Source of the DNA: Mangrovimicrobium sp048323675
GTDB lineage: Bacteria > Pseudomonadota > Gammaproteobacteria > Pseudomonadales > Halieaceae
Reading direction: 5' to 3'
Assembly (NCBI RefSeq): GCF_048323675.1
Contig: NZ_JBLWFK010000002.1
Span: 310,001 to 374,000 of the forward strand
DNA length: 64,000 bases
The notes under the pieces are model-generated. The model saw only the letters and a program-made list of their open reading frames with translations. It ran no database searches and was not told the DNA's origin. This document shows positions 54,422-64,000 of the stretch, piece after piece. Position numbers and translations under genes: made by a program. Position 1 is the first letter of the stretch; the number at the start of each line of letters is the position of its first letter.

Positions 54422-55429
54422 ATGCGTGCAGCAGTATTCGAAAAAGTCGGTGTACCGCTGGCGATTCGCGACCTGCCAGACCCGGTGCCCGGCCCCGGTG
54501 AAGTGCTGCTGCGAATTGAGCGCTGCGGTATTTGTGGTACCGACCTGCATTACACCGACGGCTCCGGCGCCACCTATGAGCCGGGCTTCATCCCCGGTCA
54601 CGAGAGTGGAGCAGAAGTGGTTGCTGTGGGAAAAGGCGTGGATTTCCTGAAAGTGGGTGACCAGGTGGTGCCTCACCCGGTCAGCGGCTGCGGCGCCTGC
54701 GCTGAATGCCTGGGTGGATCACCGTTCTGGTGTCGCCAGTTGCGGTTCAACATGGGCGGCTTCGGGCAGTACAAGGTCTCCGCTGCACGCGCCTGTATTC
54801 CTCTTCCCGCCGGACTATCGCTGGCGGATGCGGCGATCGTGGAGCCATTGACCTGCGGCCTGCACGGCGTCAGTCTCGCCGGCCTGCGCCCCGGGGCTAA
54901 AGTGCTGGTCATCGGCGCGGGTCCCATCGGCCTTGCCGCGGTGTTCTGGGCGCGCCGACTCGGCGCGGGGCGCATTGTCGTCGCCGCCCGGTCGACGCGT
55001 TCCGCCGAGCGGGCGATGGTAATGGGCGCGGATACCTTCCTGGAAATGGATGAGGAATTCCCAGTGCGACTCGAGGAAGCGCTGGGCGAGGCGCCGGAAT
55101 TGATCCTGGAGTGCGCCGGCGCGCCGGGCATGGTGGCGCGCTCGGTGGACCTGGTGCGGCCGCGCGGTACGGTCATGGTGCTGGGGATGTGCTTTCACGC
55201 GGAAACCCTGGTGCCAGCAACCGCGGCACTCAAGGAGGTGACGGTGAAATTTGCCGTCGGTACCCTGCTGTCGGAATTTCGCGTCGTCGCGGACACCCTG
55301 GCGGCGGGGCACCTGGAACCGCTGGCGATGGTAACTGACACGATTTCCCTCGCCGAACTACCCGAGACCTTCGAAGCGCTGCGCTCCCCGGGACACCAGT
55401 GCAAGGTGCTTGTCGACCCCTGGCGCTAG
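54422..55429 (+). CDS. zinc-dependent alcohol dehydrogenase (MDR)
   Basis: A 335-residue medium-chain dehydrogenase. Catalytic zinc ligands are Cys38 in CGICGTD and His60-Glu61 in GHESG; four structural-zinc cysteines lie at 90, 93, 96 and 104. The NAD(P) loop is VIGAGPIGLAA. It oxidises an alcohol or reduces a carbonyl; the specificity is not readable. It is the last gene of the DUF1214-sulfotransferase operon, 11 bases after the sulfotransferase. Confidence 0.92.
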   Translation: MRAAVFEKVGVPLAIRDLPDPVPGPGEVLLRIERCGICGTDLHYTDGSGATYEPGFIPGHESGAEVVAVGKGVDFLKVGDQVVPHPVSGCGACAECLGGSPFWCRQLRFNMGGFGQYKVSAARACIPLPAGLSLADAAIVEPLTCGLHGVSLAGLRPGAKVLVIGAGPIGLAAVFWARRLGAGRIVVAARSTRSAERAMVMGADTFLEMDEEFPVRLEEALGEAPELILECAGAPGMVARSVDLVRPRGTVMVLGMCFHAETLVPATAALKEVTVKFAVGTLLSEFRVVADTLAAGHLEPLAMVTDTISLAELPETFEALRSPGHQCKVLVDPWR

Positions 55430-55464
55430 CCTCGCTCCGCCAGTCACCTGCCCGGAGAGCGGCC

Positions 55465-57621
55465 CTAGAACCAGCCTGTCTCGTTGTTAACGGCCAGCAT
55501 CCGCTGTCCCAGTTGGTAGCCCAGTTCGCGATAGGCCTCGAACTGGGGTTCATCGAAAAACTGATCCGCGGTCGCCTGGTCGGGGAAACTCGGGTTGGCG
55601 GTTTTATAGCCGATGAGGTCGGCGGTAAGCCCCTTCACCAGCGTGGTTTTGAGGTAGATCAGCATACCCTCGCTGCCGTCGTGATAAGTAATCGTTGCCA
55701 GGGCAAAGGCGTTCTTCGCGCCCTTGTATTTGGAAACGAAATAGTCATCCGACTCGCTGCCGGGCAGCAGGTTTTCCAGGCAATACTCGTGTTCATCGAA
55801 TTCGATGTGGGCGCCAAAATCCACCCGGGCACGTTCCACCAGGTTGGCGAGGTCGGAAAAGCGGAAATCGGGGTCCGCGCCCCCGTCGGTGCAGATGATG
55901 ACCTTCAGCTTGCGGCGGATCAGTTCATAGAGGGCAAGGTTCTCGAAATGCCCACCGTCGGTCAGTTCGATGGCGCGTCGTGTTTCGCTCATACCGCCAC
56001 TGAGCACGCCACCGGTGAGCGCCGGATAAATGAAATTTGGCGGGAACAGGAAGTGCTTGTCGGGGTCCGGGTGGGTCGCCCAGAAGCCGAGCCGCAGGTT
56101 CAGCACCGACAGCACCGTGGCGACAATGCGATCCCGGTTGATGCCTTTGCCGGCCACCGCGTCGTTGGGATTCACCGCGGCGCCCGAGATGGCCATCGCC
56201 GTTGCCAGGGCCATGCCCGAGCGGTAACCCTGCTTGAGGTAGTTTTCCGAACAGCGCCAACCCGTGGCGTCGCTACCGCAATACAGGGGGCTCAGGATGA
56301 AGTTGTCGCCGCCGCGCCCCCGGTATTTGGAGATCTTCGAGTCTACCAGCGTGATATTGGTATTCACGATATGGTAGGGGCGCCGGTTGTGCCGGCACAG
56401 CGTATCGATATTGGCGGTATCGGCCTCGGTCGCCATGCCCCAGCTGTCCGCCTGCACACTCGCCAGGTTGGGCATGAAGGTCTCCATCAATCGATCGCGG
56501 TACATGCGATGCAGGCCGAGATAGTTGATGTTGACGCACATGCTGACCAGCACGGCGACACATACCATGATCAAGGTCAGCCACCAGGTTGGCGAATGCG
56601 CCAGGATAATGGTTTCAGCCAGCCAGTAGGCCATCAGCCCGAGTCCATACAGCATCAGCGCGCCGGTGAGAACCACCATGAACTTGCTGGCGCGGGTGCC
56701 GCTCTGGACCAGGCGCCGGAACTGGCTCACCGCACCAATCAGGCCGGCGAGCACCGAAGTACTCGCCGCCGGCATCCTGAATTCCGCGGAGGTAAATTCC
56801 ATAATGGTGAGGTGCACCACCTGGATACTGCCGAGGATCGCACTGGCAAACCCGATGATCATCAGGTAGCCATTCCAGCGCTGCACCAGGGTGCGCATCC
56901 GGTAGTGCCAGTTGGCGGTGCCGCCGTTGAAGCGGGTAAACAGGGAATATATGTAGCCAAAGAGCAAAAACAGGAAAAACGTGGCCAGCGAGAGGATGAA
57001 GAAGCCATTGCCAAGGCCGTATTCGACACCCGGCCACTGCTCGATGCCGCCGGGAAAATTGGAATAGAAGCCATACTGCTGGAACGCGACCATGAAGGTC
57101 GTCAGTAGCAGCAGGTAGGCTGTCAGCGAAATCAGCAGGGCACGCAGGGTATAGCCGATCATCGACAGGGCGGTGATCCCCTGTCCGGGTACCAGGTAAT
57201 TGCCGTGCTGGCGGATGAAATCGAGAATCGCGTTGGGTCGGTAATCCGCAGAGGCAACGCGATTGCCGGAGGATTTCCGCCCCAGCGGAAAGTTCTCTGG
57301 CGAGGTACCGAAATATTCGTCCGCGGCGTTTTCAGGGCCCTGCATCCAGGGCGGAATTTTCTGGTCGAGGAACCAGGTGAGCGCCGAACCGATGTAGCCA
57401 CCGCCGGATACCGTCGACAGGTAATCGATGTGCTTGAGCTTGTCGCGAGCCACCAGTGCCTGCAGCACCCCGAGGGCGAAGGAGGCGGAGCGGATACCGC
57501 CGCCGGAAAAGGCCAGTCCGACCGGTTTGTCGGTGTTGCAGTGCGGGTCCCGGGCAATATGCCGCTGTTCTGCCGCAATCACATCTTCTGCGGCGCGGGT
57601 GTAATCCACGTGTTCAGACAT
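55465..57621 (-). CDS. patatin-like phospholipase with inserted membrane domain
   Basis: A 718-residue protein whose patatin domain is split. The N-terminal part has the oxyanion motif GGGIRSAS (40-47) and the nucleophile Ser72 in STVSGGG, where the first glycine of GxSxG is replaced. About 200 residues (150-365) then form six or seven membrane segments, and the acid dyad lies far away in ELTDGGHFENLA (Asp555). Such split enzymes cleave acyl chains from lipids at the membrane. The ATG at 57621 has GGGAAGGA upstream; the upstream frame is not coding-like. Confidence 0.88.
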   Translation of the reverse strand: MSEHVDYTRAAEDVIAAEQRHIARDPHCNTDKPVGLAFSGGGIRSASFALGVLQALVARDKLKHIDYLSTVSGGGYIGSALTWFLDQKIPPWMQGPENAADEYFGTSPENFPLGRKSSGNRVASADYRPNAILDFIRQHGNYLVPGQGITALSMIGYTLRALLISLTAYLLLLTTFMVAFQQYGFYSNFPGGIEQWPGVEYGLGNGFFILSLATFFLFLLFGYIYSLFTRFNGGTANWHYRMRTLVQRWNGYLMIIGFASAILGSIQVVHLTIMEFTSAEFRMPAASTSVLAGLIGAVSQFRRLVQSGTRASKFMVVLTGALMLYGLGLMAYWLAETIILAHSPTWWLTLIMVCVAVLVSMCVNINYLGLHRMYRDRLMETFMPNLASVQADSWGMATEADTANIDTLCRHNRRPYHIVNTNITLVDSKISKYRGRGGDNFILSPLYCGSDATGWRCSENYLKQGYRSGMALATAMAISGAAVNPNDAVAGKGINRDRIVATVLSVLNLRLGFWATHPDPDKHFLFPPNFIYPALTGGVLSGGMSETRRAIELTDGGHFENLALYELIRRKLKVIICTDGGADPDFRFSDLANLVERARVDFGAHIEFDEHEYCLENLLPGSESDDYFVSKYKGAKNAFALATITYHDGSEGMLIYLKTTLVKGLTADLIGYKTANPSFPDQATADQFFDEPQFEAYRELGYQLGQRMLAVNNETGWF

Positions 57622-57937
57622 TCCATGTCCTTCCCTGTTACGCCAGGGGTTCCGGGTCAATGGCAGTGTGCCCGCTCGGGCGCGGGGCGAAGGCAGGTGC
57701 CCGGTTGAGGGCCAAAACCACCTTGCCGACCTGCCTCCACTATTGACCGGTAGCGGCGAAATTTCCACAGATAGCGGGCGAAATATGCGGTTTTTCACCC
57801 TGAGCCCGGGTGGGATCGCGGGGCTTGGTGGCGCCGCCAGGCGGCCCCGGGATACTGGCCGCGGGAATTATCCGCTAGCATAGTGTTTTATCCGGCAGTT
57901 TCGCGACGCAATCACCAAGGGTATCCAGGGGGCGTGC
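57622..57937. other. 316-base divergent intergenic region
   Basis: This gap lies between the patatin (minus) and 6-phosphogluconate dehydrogenase (plus) starts, so both promoters should be here. I can name no clear boxes. It is GC-rich with no gene or strong repeat. Confidence 0.5.
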
Positions 57938-59407
<1,470 letters not shown>

Positions 59408-59461
59408 CAGGCGCGCGGCACACCGCCGTAGAATACACAGCTAAAATCAGGAGAGGGTGAG

Positions 59462-60232
59462 ATGGAGAAACGCCTGGAGGGCAGGGTCGCATTTATCAGT
59501 GGCTCCTCGCGGGGAATCGGCGCCGCCATTGCCCGGCGCCTCGCCGCGGATGGTGCCAGGGTGATCCTGCACGGGCGGGACAGCGGCGATAGACTTGAAC
59601 GCCTGTGTGCCGAAATTGCCGCCCAGGGGGGGGCCGCGGACTTTATCCTCGGCGACCTGGCCGAGGGCAACACGGCCATCGACCTGGTGCAGCGGGCATT
59701 TGCCGCCCACGGTGCGCTCGACATCCTCGTCATGAACGCCGGCGGCGGCAGGGGCGGGCTGGTCGGCGACCTGCCCCTCGAGGACATCGACCGGGTGCTG
59801 GCGCTCAACCTGCGCTCGACAATCCTGGCCAGCGCCGAGTTCGCCCGCCTGACCCGCAGCGAGCACGGCCGCATCGTTTACATCTCTTCGGGCATGGCTA
59901 CCCATGGAGCCCCGGGGGTTTCCGTGGGCGCGGCAGCCAAGGCCGGCGGCGAGGGATTCATGCGCAGCATGGCGCAGGAACTGGGGCCGCGTGGCATCAC
60001 CTGCAATTCCGTGGCGCCTGGCTGTACCCGCACCGAGATGATTGCGGACCAGGCCTGGCCGCAGCAGGTGCCGCCGTGGACGGCGCTGCGGCGCCTGGGA
60101 GAGCCCGCCGACATCGCCGACATCGTCGCCTTCCTCGCTTCCGACGAAGCGCGCTGGCTGACCGGGGCGACCCTGCCAGCCAATGGGGGACTGGTCACCA
60201 CAGCTGCCAATATCCTGGCGCGGGCGACCTGA
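59462..60232 (+). CDS. short-chain dehydrogenase/reductase
   Basis: A 256-residue classical SDR. It has SGSSRGIG near residue 15 in place of TGxxxGIG, NAGGG in the NNAG position (preceded by Met instead of Asn), and the Ser-containing YISSG. The catalytic tyrosine position reads VSVGAAAKAGG: the usual YxxxK tyrosine appears to be replaced, leaving only the lysine. So it may be a non-catalytic or altered SDR. AGGAGAGGG lies upstream of the ATG, 54 bases after gnd. Confidence 0.85.
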   Translation: MEKRLEGRVAFISGSSRGIGAAIARRLAADGARVILHGRDSGDRLERLCAEIAAQGGAADFILGDLAEGNTAIDLVQRAFAAHGALDILVMNAGGGRGGLVGDLPLEDIDRVLALNLRSTILASAEFARLTRSEHGRIVYISSGMATHGAPGVSVGAAAKAGGEGFMRSMAQELGPRGITCNSVAPGCTRTEMIADQAWPQQVPPWTALRRLGEPADIADIVAFLASDEARWLTGATLPANGGLVTTAANILARAT

Positions 60233-60455
60233 GGCGAGCCGGTTCATGTGAATTTGCACATAGAGTCAAGTAAGCTGCCGGGGTAAACTACGCGCCATTG
60301 CGGTAGCGGGTCTTCGCGCCGTTTCGCTACACCTATTCACGAGTTATGCCGGCCTGGTTCCTCTGGCGCAGCCCTGGCAATGCGCGCCGCTGTAGTCGAC
60401 TACAGTTCCCGGTATTTCGAGCACGCCCCTGTGCTCCGGAACGACAAGACACGCT

Positions 60456-61751
60456 ATGACCACCTGGTACCTGATCTGTTTCCTGGTTGCACTGGCTGTG
60501 CAAATCGCCTTTCTCAACCAGTTCCTGTTCAAGCTGCAGACCACGATAGCAATCACCAGTGGCTCCATGCTGATTTCGCTGGCGTTGATTCTCTCGATCA
60601 ACTGGCTGGATACGCCACTGGCGGTAGAGCTGAAACAATTGGTAGCGGGGATCGATTTCAACCAGTTCCTGCTCAAGGGGATGCTCGGTTTCCTGCTGTT
60701 TGCCGGCGCGCTGGAGATCGACCTGCACGCCCTGCGCAAGCAGAAGTGGGAAATCGGCATACTGGCCACGCTGTCCACCGTGATCTCGACGGCTGTCGTC
60801 GGCTACCTGAGTTACTGGCTGCTCGGCGCCCTCGGCTGGCCTGTCCCCTTCATCTACTGCCTCCTGTTCGGGGCCCTGATCAGCCCCACCGACCCCATCG
60901 CGGTGCTGGCGATCATCAAGAAGATGCGCGCCCCGGAAGGCGTCTCGATCCAGGTGGAAGGGGAGTCACTGTTCAACGACGGTGTCGGCCTGGTGATTTT
61001 CACCACGATCTATGCCGTCGCTTTTTCCGGTGTCGAACCGAGCGTTGGCGAAGTGACCAAGCTGTTCCTGGTGGATGCCATCGGCGGTATCGTGTTCGGC
61101 CTGCTGCTGGCGGTGATCGGCCACTACCTGATCCTGCACAGTCCCGACGGCAACATCCGCCTGATGCTGACCCTGCTGTACCCCACTGCGGGCTTCGCCC
61201 TGGCCAATATCCTGGAAATTTCCGGTGCGCTGGCGATGGTCGCCAGCGGCATTTTTATCGGTAACATCACCCGGCAAAAGTCGGCGGCGATCGAGGGCAG
61301 GGCGCCAGCGGTCGAGGTCGTGCGCAACTTCTGGCACGCCCTGGACAGCGTTCTGAACGCGCTTCTGTTCCTGCTGATCGGGCTGCTGCTGGTCACATTC
61401 CCGGTGACCTTCGCAGAAATCGGCCTCGGCCTGCTGCTGGTACCGTTGGTGCTGTTTGCCCGCTTCGTCAGCGTCGGGACACCGTTCGTACTGTTCAAGC
61501 GCTTCCGCCGTTACGACATCAACTCCGTGCGCATCCTGACCTGGGGCGGACTGCGGGGGGGGCTGGCACTGGCCATGGCGGCGGCGATTCCGGGGCGCAC
61601 GGTCTCAGTCAACGGTGTGGACCTGCACAACCTGATCCTGATTCTTACCTACGTGATCGTGATGTTTTCCATCCTTGTCCAGGGTTCGACGATCTCCCCG
61701 ATGGTGCGCAAAAGCATCAAGTATGCCCGGCGGCTGGAAAACCAGCAGTAA
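60456..61751 (+). CDS. sodium/proton antiporter, CPA1 (NhaP) family
   Basis: A 431-residue inner-membrane protein with about twelve helices. The ion-binding region carries SPTDPIAV, followed by QVEGESLFNDGVG, the Asp-containing signature of CPA1 exchangers. It expels sodium (or potassium) in exchange for protons for pH and salt balance, which fits a marine host. No ribosome site of note was seen before the ATG. Confidence 0.92.
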   Translation: MTTWYLICFLVALAVQIAFLNQFLFKLQTTIAITSGSMLISLALILSINWLDTPLAVELKQLVAGIDFNQFLLKGMLGFLLFAGALEIDLHALRKQKWEIGILATLSTVISTAVVGYLSYWLLGALGWPVPFIYCLLFGALISPTDPIAVLAIIKKMRAPEGVSIQVEGESLFNDGVGLVIFTTIYAVAFSGVEPSVGEVTKLFLVDAIGGIVFGLLLAVIGHYLILHSPDGNIRLMLTLLYPTAGFALANILEISGALAMVASGIFIGNITRQKSAAIEGRAPAVEVVRNFWHALDSVLNALLFLLIGLLLVTFPVTFAEIGLGLLLVPLVLFARFVSVGTPFVLFKRFRRYDINSVRILTWGGLRGGLALAMAAAIPGRTVSVNGVDLHNLILILTYVIVMFSILVQGSTISPMVRKSIKYARRLENQQ

Positions 61752-61828
61752 GTCGGTCAGTTCCCGCAGGCCAGCGTCACTGCCAGTGCGCCATTACCGG
61801 TGGACAGGCCTCAGTTCCCGGCGCTACC

Positions 61829-62302
61829 TCAACCTCTAGCGTCGCGCAGTTTTTTCCGCACGTTCATCAGGATTTGCCCGTAGTGGTTGTAGCCCCGGCG
61901 GTCCCGGCCACAGCCCCAGTAGTAATCGTACTGGCTGTTTTCCATGAGGTTCTGGTCCCCGGTGGCCAGTAGCTTCTCGGCTATCGCCGGGTAGGTATTG
62001 CACTTGGTCCATACGGCGCGGGTCATGTACACCCGCTTGACCTTGTCCCAGTCCCGGCGAATCCGGCGCAGGCGACTGCGGCCCATGCGGCGCGCCTTCC
62101 TGGGATGCGCCGCCCGGCGGATTTTTTCCTGCTCCTCGGCAGATTCGAATTTCATCGCCTGGTAATAGTGCTCGACCGATGGCCATTCGCGCCCCTCCAG
62201 TTCGAAACTGTGGCGCGAGTGGGTGCCGAGTTCCTCGTTCACGTCAGAGCGGGAAAGGTAGTGGTTGCGGGCGTCGAAATCGGGAAACAGGCTATTGCTC
62301 AT
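61829..62302 (-). CDS. NADAR domain protein
   Basis: A 157-residue protein with the NADAR fold: WPSVEHYYQAMKF near residue 40, a basic helix KARRMGRSRLRRIRRD, and the end YYWGCGRDRRGYNHYGQILM. NADAR proteins act as N-glycosidases on NAD/ADP-ribose-related or riboflavin-pathway compounds, and some occur in phage defence. The E. coli YbiA is a homologue. It is divergent from DUF2061 with the Fur-like boxes in between. Confidence 0.87.
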   Translation of the reverse strand: MSNSLFPDFDARNHYLSRSDVNEELGTHSRHSFELEGREWPSVEHYYQAMKFESAEEQEKIRRAAHPRKARRMGRSRLRRIRRDWDKVKRVYMTRAVWTKCNTYPAIAEKLLATGDQNLMENSQYDYYWGCGRDRRGYNHYGQILMNVRKKLRDARG

Positions 62303-62418
62303 ACGGTCGGTTTGCGGGGATTGGGAAGGTCGCGGCTATCTTACCAAGAAATCGCACTGTGGCCCCCGACGAAGTCTGCGGTTTTCGCCTGTTCACGTTC
62401 AAATAAATCGAATGCAGT

Positions 62419-62437
62419 CGTAATGAGAATCGTTTTT
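62419..62437. promoter_or_regulatory. Fur-like box
   Basis: CGTAATGAGAATCGTTTTT matches the 19-base Fur consensus GATAATGATAATCATTATC at 13 positions. A further GATAATGATT at 62458-62467 has the left half of another box. Both are upstream of the DUF2061 gene. Iron regulation is an inference. Confidence 0.45.
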
Positions 62438-62501
62438 ATCTGTGCGCCCGAAACGCCGATAATGATTCCATGCAGCCAGCAATAGCACAGGAGAATGTGA
62501 A

Positions 62502-62708
62502 ATGGCCAAAACAATGAGCTTCGCCGCAGTGCACTTTACCGTGGCATTCAGCGTGGGTTATGCCCTGAGCGGCAGCCTGGCTGTCGGGAGTGCGATTGCG
62601 CTGGTGGAACCGGCAGTCAATACCGTTGCGTACTACTTCCATGAACTGTGCTGGAAGCGGATGGCGGAGCGCTCTCCACCTCCAGCACCGATGGCGTTGA
62701 ACGCCTGA
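62502..62708 (+). CDS. DUF2061 small membrane protein
   Basis: A 68-residue protein of the DUF2061 family. It has two predicted membrane segments (FAAVHFTVAFSVGYALSGSL and the following AVGSAIALVEPAVNTVAYYF) and a short C-terminus (HELCWKRMAE). Function unknown. Two Fur-like boxes upstream suggest iron control. The ribosome site AGGAG lies before the ATG. Confidence 0.88.
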   Translation: MAKTMSFAAVHFTVAFSVGYALSGSLAVGSAIALVEPAVNTVAYYFHELCWKRMAERSPPPAPMALNA

Positions 62709-62710
62709 GT

Positions 62711-62730
62711 GCCGCGGATCAGTCCGCGGC
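62711..62730. terminator. GC-rich hairpin between convergent genes
   Basis: GCCGCGGA (62711-62718) and TCCGCGGC (62723-62730) form a perfect eight-base stem around a four-base loop. It overlaps the stop of the MFS gene and follows the DUF2061 stop. There is no T-run, so termination is weakly supported. Confidence 0.35.
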
Positions 62731-63996
62731 TTCGAGGTGGCGGTTGATGCGCAGGGCGACCAGGGTACAGATCGCGCCGGAGACGAGGTAGAGGCTGACC
62801 GCGGTCAGGCCGAACTGCACGGACAGGCCCAGGGCGATCAGGGGAGCGAAGGCGGCACCCAGCAGCCAGGCGAAGTCGGAGGTCAGGGCCGCGCCGGTGT
62901 AGCGGTAGCGACGCTCGAAATTGGCGGTCACGGTGCCGGAGGCCTGGCCGTAGGAAAGGCCCAGCAGGACGAAGCCGATCAGGATAAAGGCGTTCTGCAG
63001 TGCCGGCCCGCCGTTCATCAGGAAGGGCGAGAAGAGGGCGAAAATACCGATCACGATTGCCATGGCGCCCACCAGCCTGCGTTTGCCGATGCGGTCGGCG
63101 ATGATACCGGACAACAGGGTGGCGAAAATGCCGAGAATCGCGCCCACCATCTGGATCGACAGTACTTCGTCGATGACCTGTGACTCGTTGAGTGAAATCC
63201 ACGACAGCGGGAAAATGGTCACGATGTGGAACAGTGCGTAGCTGGCCAGCGCGGCGAAGGCGCCGAGGAAGATGTTCGGGCCCTGTTTGTCGAGCATTTC
63301 GCGGGTGCTGATGGGGGTCAGTTCGCTCTCTTCAAGGGCCAGGGTGTACTCCTCGGTCAGCACCAGACGCAGGCGGGCGAACAGGGCCACCACGTTGATG
63401 GCGAAGGCCACGAAGAAGGGGTAGCGCCAGGCCCAGTTCTGGAAGTCCTCGGTGCTCACGTTGAGTACGAGATACAAGAACAGGACGTTGGCCAGCAAAA
63501 AGCCCAGCGGGGCGCCCAGTTGGCCGAACATGGTGTACCAGCTGCGTTTCGCCGGTGGCGCGTTCAGTGCCAGCAGGGAGGGCAGGCCGTCCCAGGAACC
63601 GCCCAGTGCAAAACCTTGCAGAGTGCGGAAGAAGATCAGGAATACGATCGCCATCGTGCCGAGCGTGTCATAACTGGGCAGGAAGGCGATACCCGCGGTG
63701 GCGGTGCCCAGCAGGAAAAGGGAGGCGGTCAGTTTGACGCTGCGTCCCCAGCGGCGCTGGATGGCCATGAACAGTGCGGTGCCGAAGGGCCGCGCGACAA
63801 AGGCCATGGCGAAAATGGCGAAGGAATACAGGATACCGTCCAGGCGGTCCGCGAAGGGGAAGAACACGCTGGGGAAGGCCAGTACACAGGCGATACCGAA
63901 GACAAAGAAGTCGAAATGCTCGGACGCGCGCCCGATAACTACCCCGATGGCTATTTCCCCCGGTGCCAGAGGGGAGTGACCTGCCGGAGTATCCAT
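62719..63996 (-). CDS. MFS transporter, metabolite:H+ symporter type
   Basis: A 425-residue transporter with twelve helices. It has the N-terminal SEHFDFFVFG and a region after helix two like FVARPFGTALFM, as in the shikimate, citrate and alpha-ketoglutarate transporter group. It probably imports an organic acid with protons. The ATG is four bases from the window edge, so upstream signals cannot be checked; the protein looks complete. Confidence 0.88.
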   Translation of the reverse strand: MDTPAGHSPLAPGEIAIGVVIGRASEHFDFFVFGIACVLAFPSVFFPFADRLDGILYSFAIFAMAFVARPFGTALFMAIQRRWGRSVKLTASLFLLGTATAGIAFLPSYDTLGTMAIVFLIFFRTLQGFALGGSWDGLPSLLALNAPPAKRSWYTMFGQLGAPLGFLLANVLFLYLVLNVSTEDFQNWAWRYPFFVAFAINVVALFARLRLVLTEEYTLALEESELTPISTREMLDKQGPNIFLGAFAALASYALFHIVTIFPLSWISLNESQVIDEVLSIQMVGAILGIFATLLSGIIADRIGKRRLVGAMAIVIGIFALFSPFLMNGGPALQNAFILIGFVLLGLSYGQASGTVTANFERRYRYTGAALTSDFAWLLGAAFAPLIALGLSVQFGLTAVSLYLVSGAICTLVALRINRHLEAAD

Positions 63997-64000
63997 TTCG

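Overview
The window reads as one stretch of a high-GC gammaproteobacterial chromosome, most likely from a marine, aerobic heterotroph related to the Halieaceae/Cellvibrionales. This is an inference. It rests on the outer-membrane phospholipase A, the paired DUF2868/DUF3482 genes, the aspartic peptidase / inactive-transglutaminase / ATP-grasp operon, a PEP-CTERM protein with a sigma-54 promoter, and many short-chain dehydrogenases, VOC, SnoaL-like, sulfotransferase and acyl-CoA proteins typical of hydrocarbon-, steroid- and xenobiotic-degrading marine bacteria. No rRNA, CRISPR array, transposase, integrase or phage gene was found.

Positions 1-12315 are a catabolic accessory region made of small regulated units. 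An IclR regulator (2801) faces a three-gene operon: a CGSC protein (the cysteine form of the UGSC selenoprotein family), a large protein of unknown function and a TauD/TfdA dioxygenase. A TetR regulator (4621) lies between an SDR and a second TauD-like dioxygenase, with matching palindromes on both sides. Next come an MFS transporter, a VOC-SDR-SnoaL operon, an amidohydrolase and an AraC regulator. A 26-bp palindrome occurs at positions 35 and 3600.

Positions 12428-26086 hold a lipoprotein esterase, a MscS channel, an LLM oxidoreductase, a PEP-CTERM protein, an acyl-CoA ligase, an NfeD/stomatin pair, an SDR-GFA pair, a periplasmic glutathione peroxidase, and a LysR regulator divergent from a sterol-desaturase-type di-iron hydroxylase. 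Positions 26089-41798 look like core-type genes: an RND efflux pair, the DUF2868/GTPase pair, an SSS symporter with a YheT-like hydrolase, the peptidase/transglutaminase/ATP-grasp/PGPGW operon, and an acetyl-CoA hydrolase/transferase family protein.

At 41869 an intact tRNA-Arg(ACG) has its last 50 bases duplicated, with two mismatches, at 44320. A sulfatase gene lies between the copies, and a strong terminator follows the second copy. This is the footprint of an element integrated at the 3' end of the tRNA that has since lost its integrase.

Positions 44653-64000 hold a lipoprotein with a CX4CH motif, a cupin-like protein, a methyltransferase overlapping phospholipase A1, two hydrolases, a DUF1214 / sulfotransferase / alcohol dehydrogenase operon, a membrane-embedded patatin, 6-phosphogluconate dehydrogenase, an SDR, a CPA1 antiporter, a NADAR protein, a DUF2061 protein behind Fur-like boxes, and an MFS transporter that starts at the window edge.
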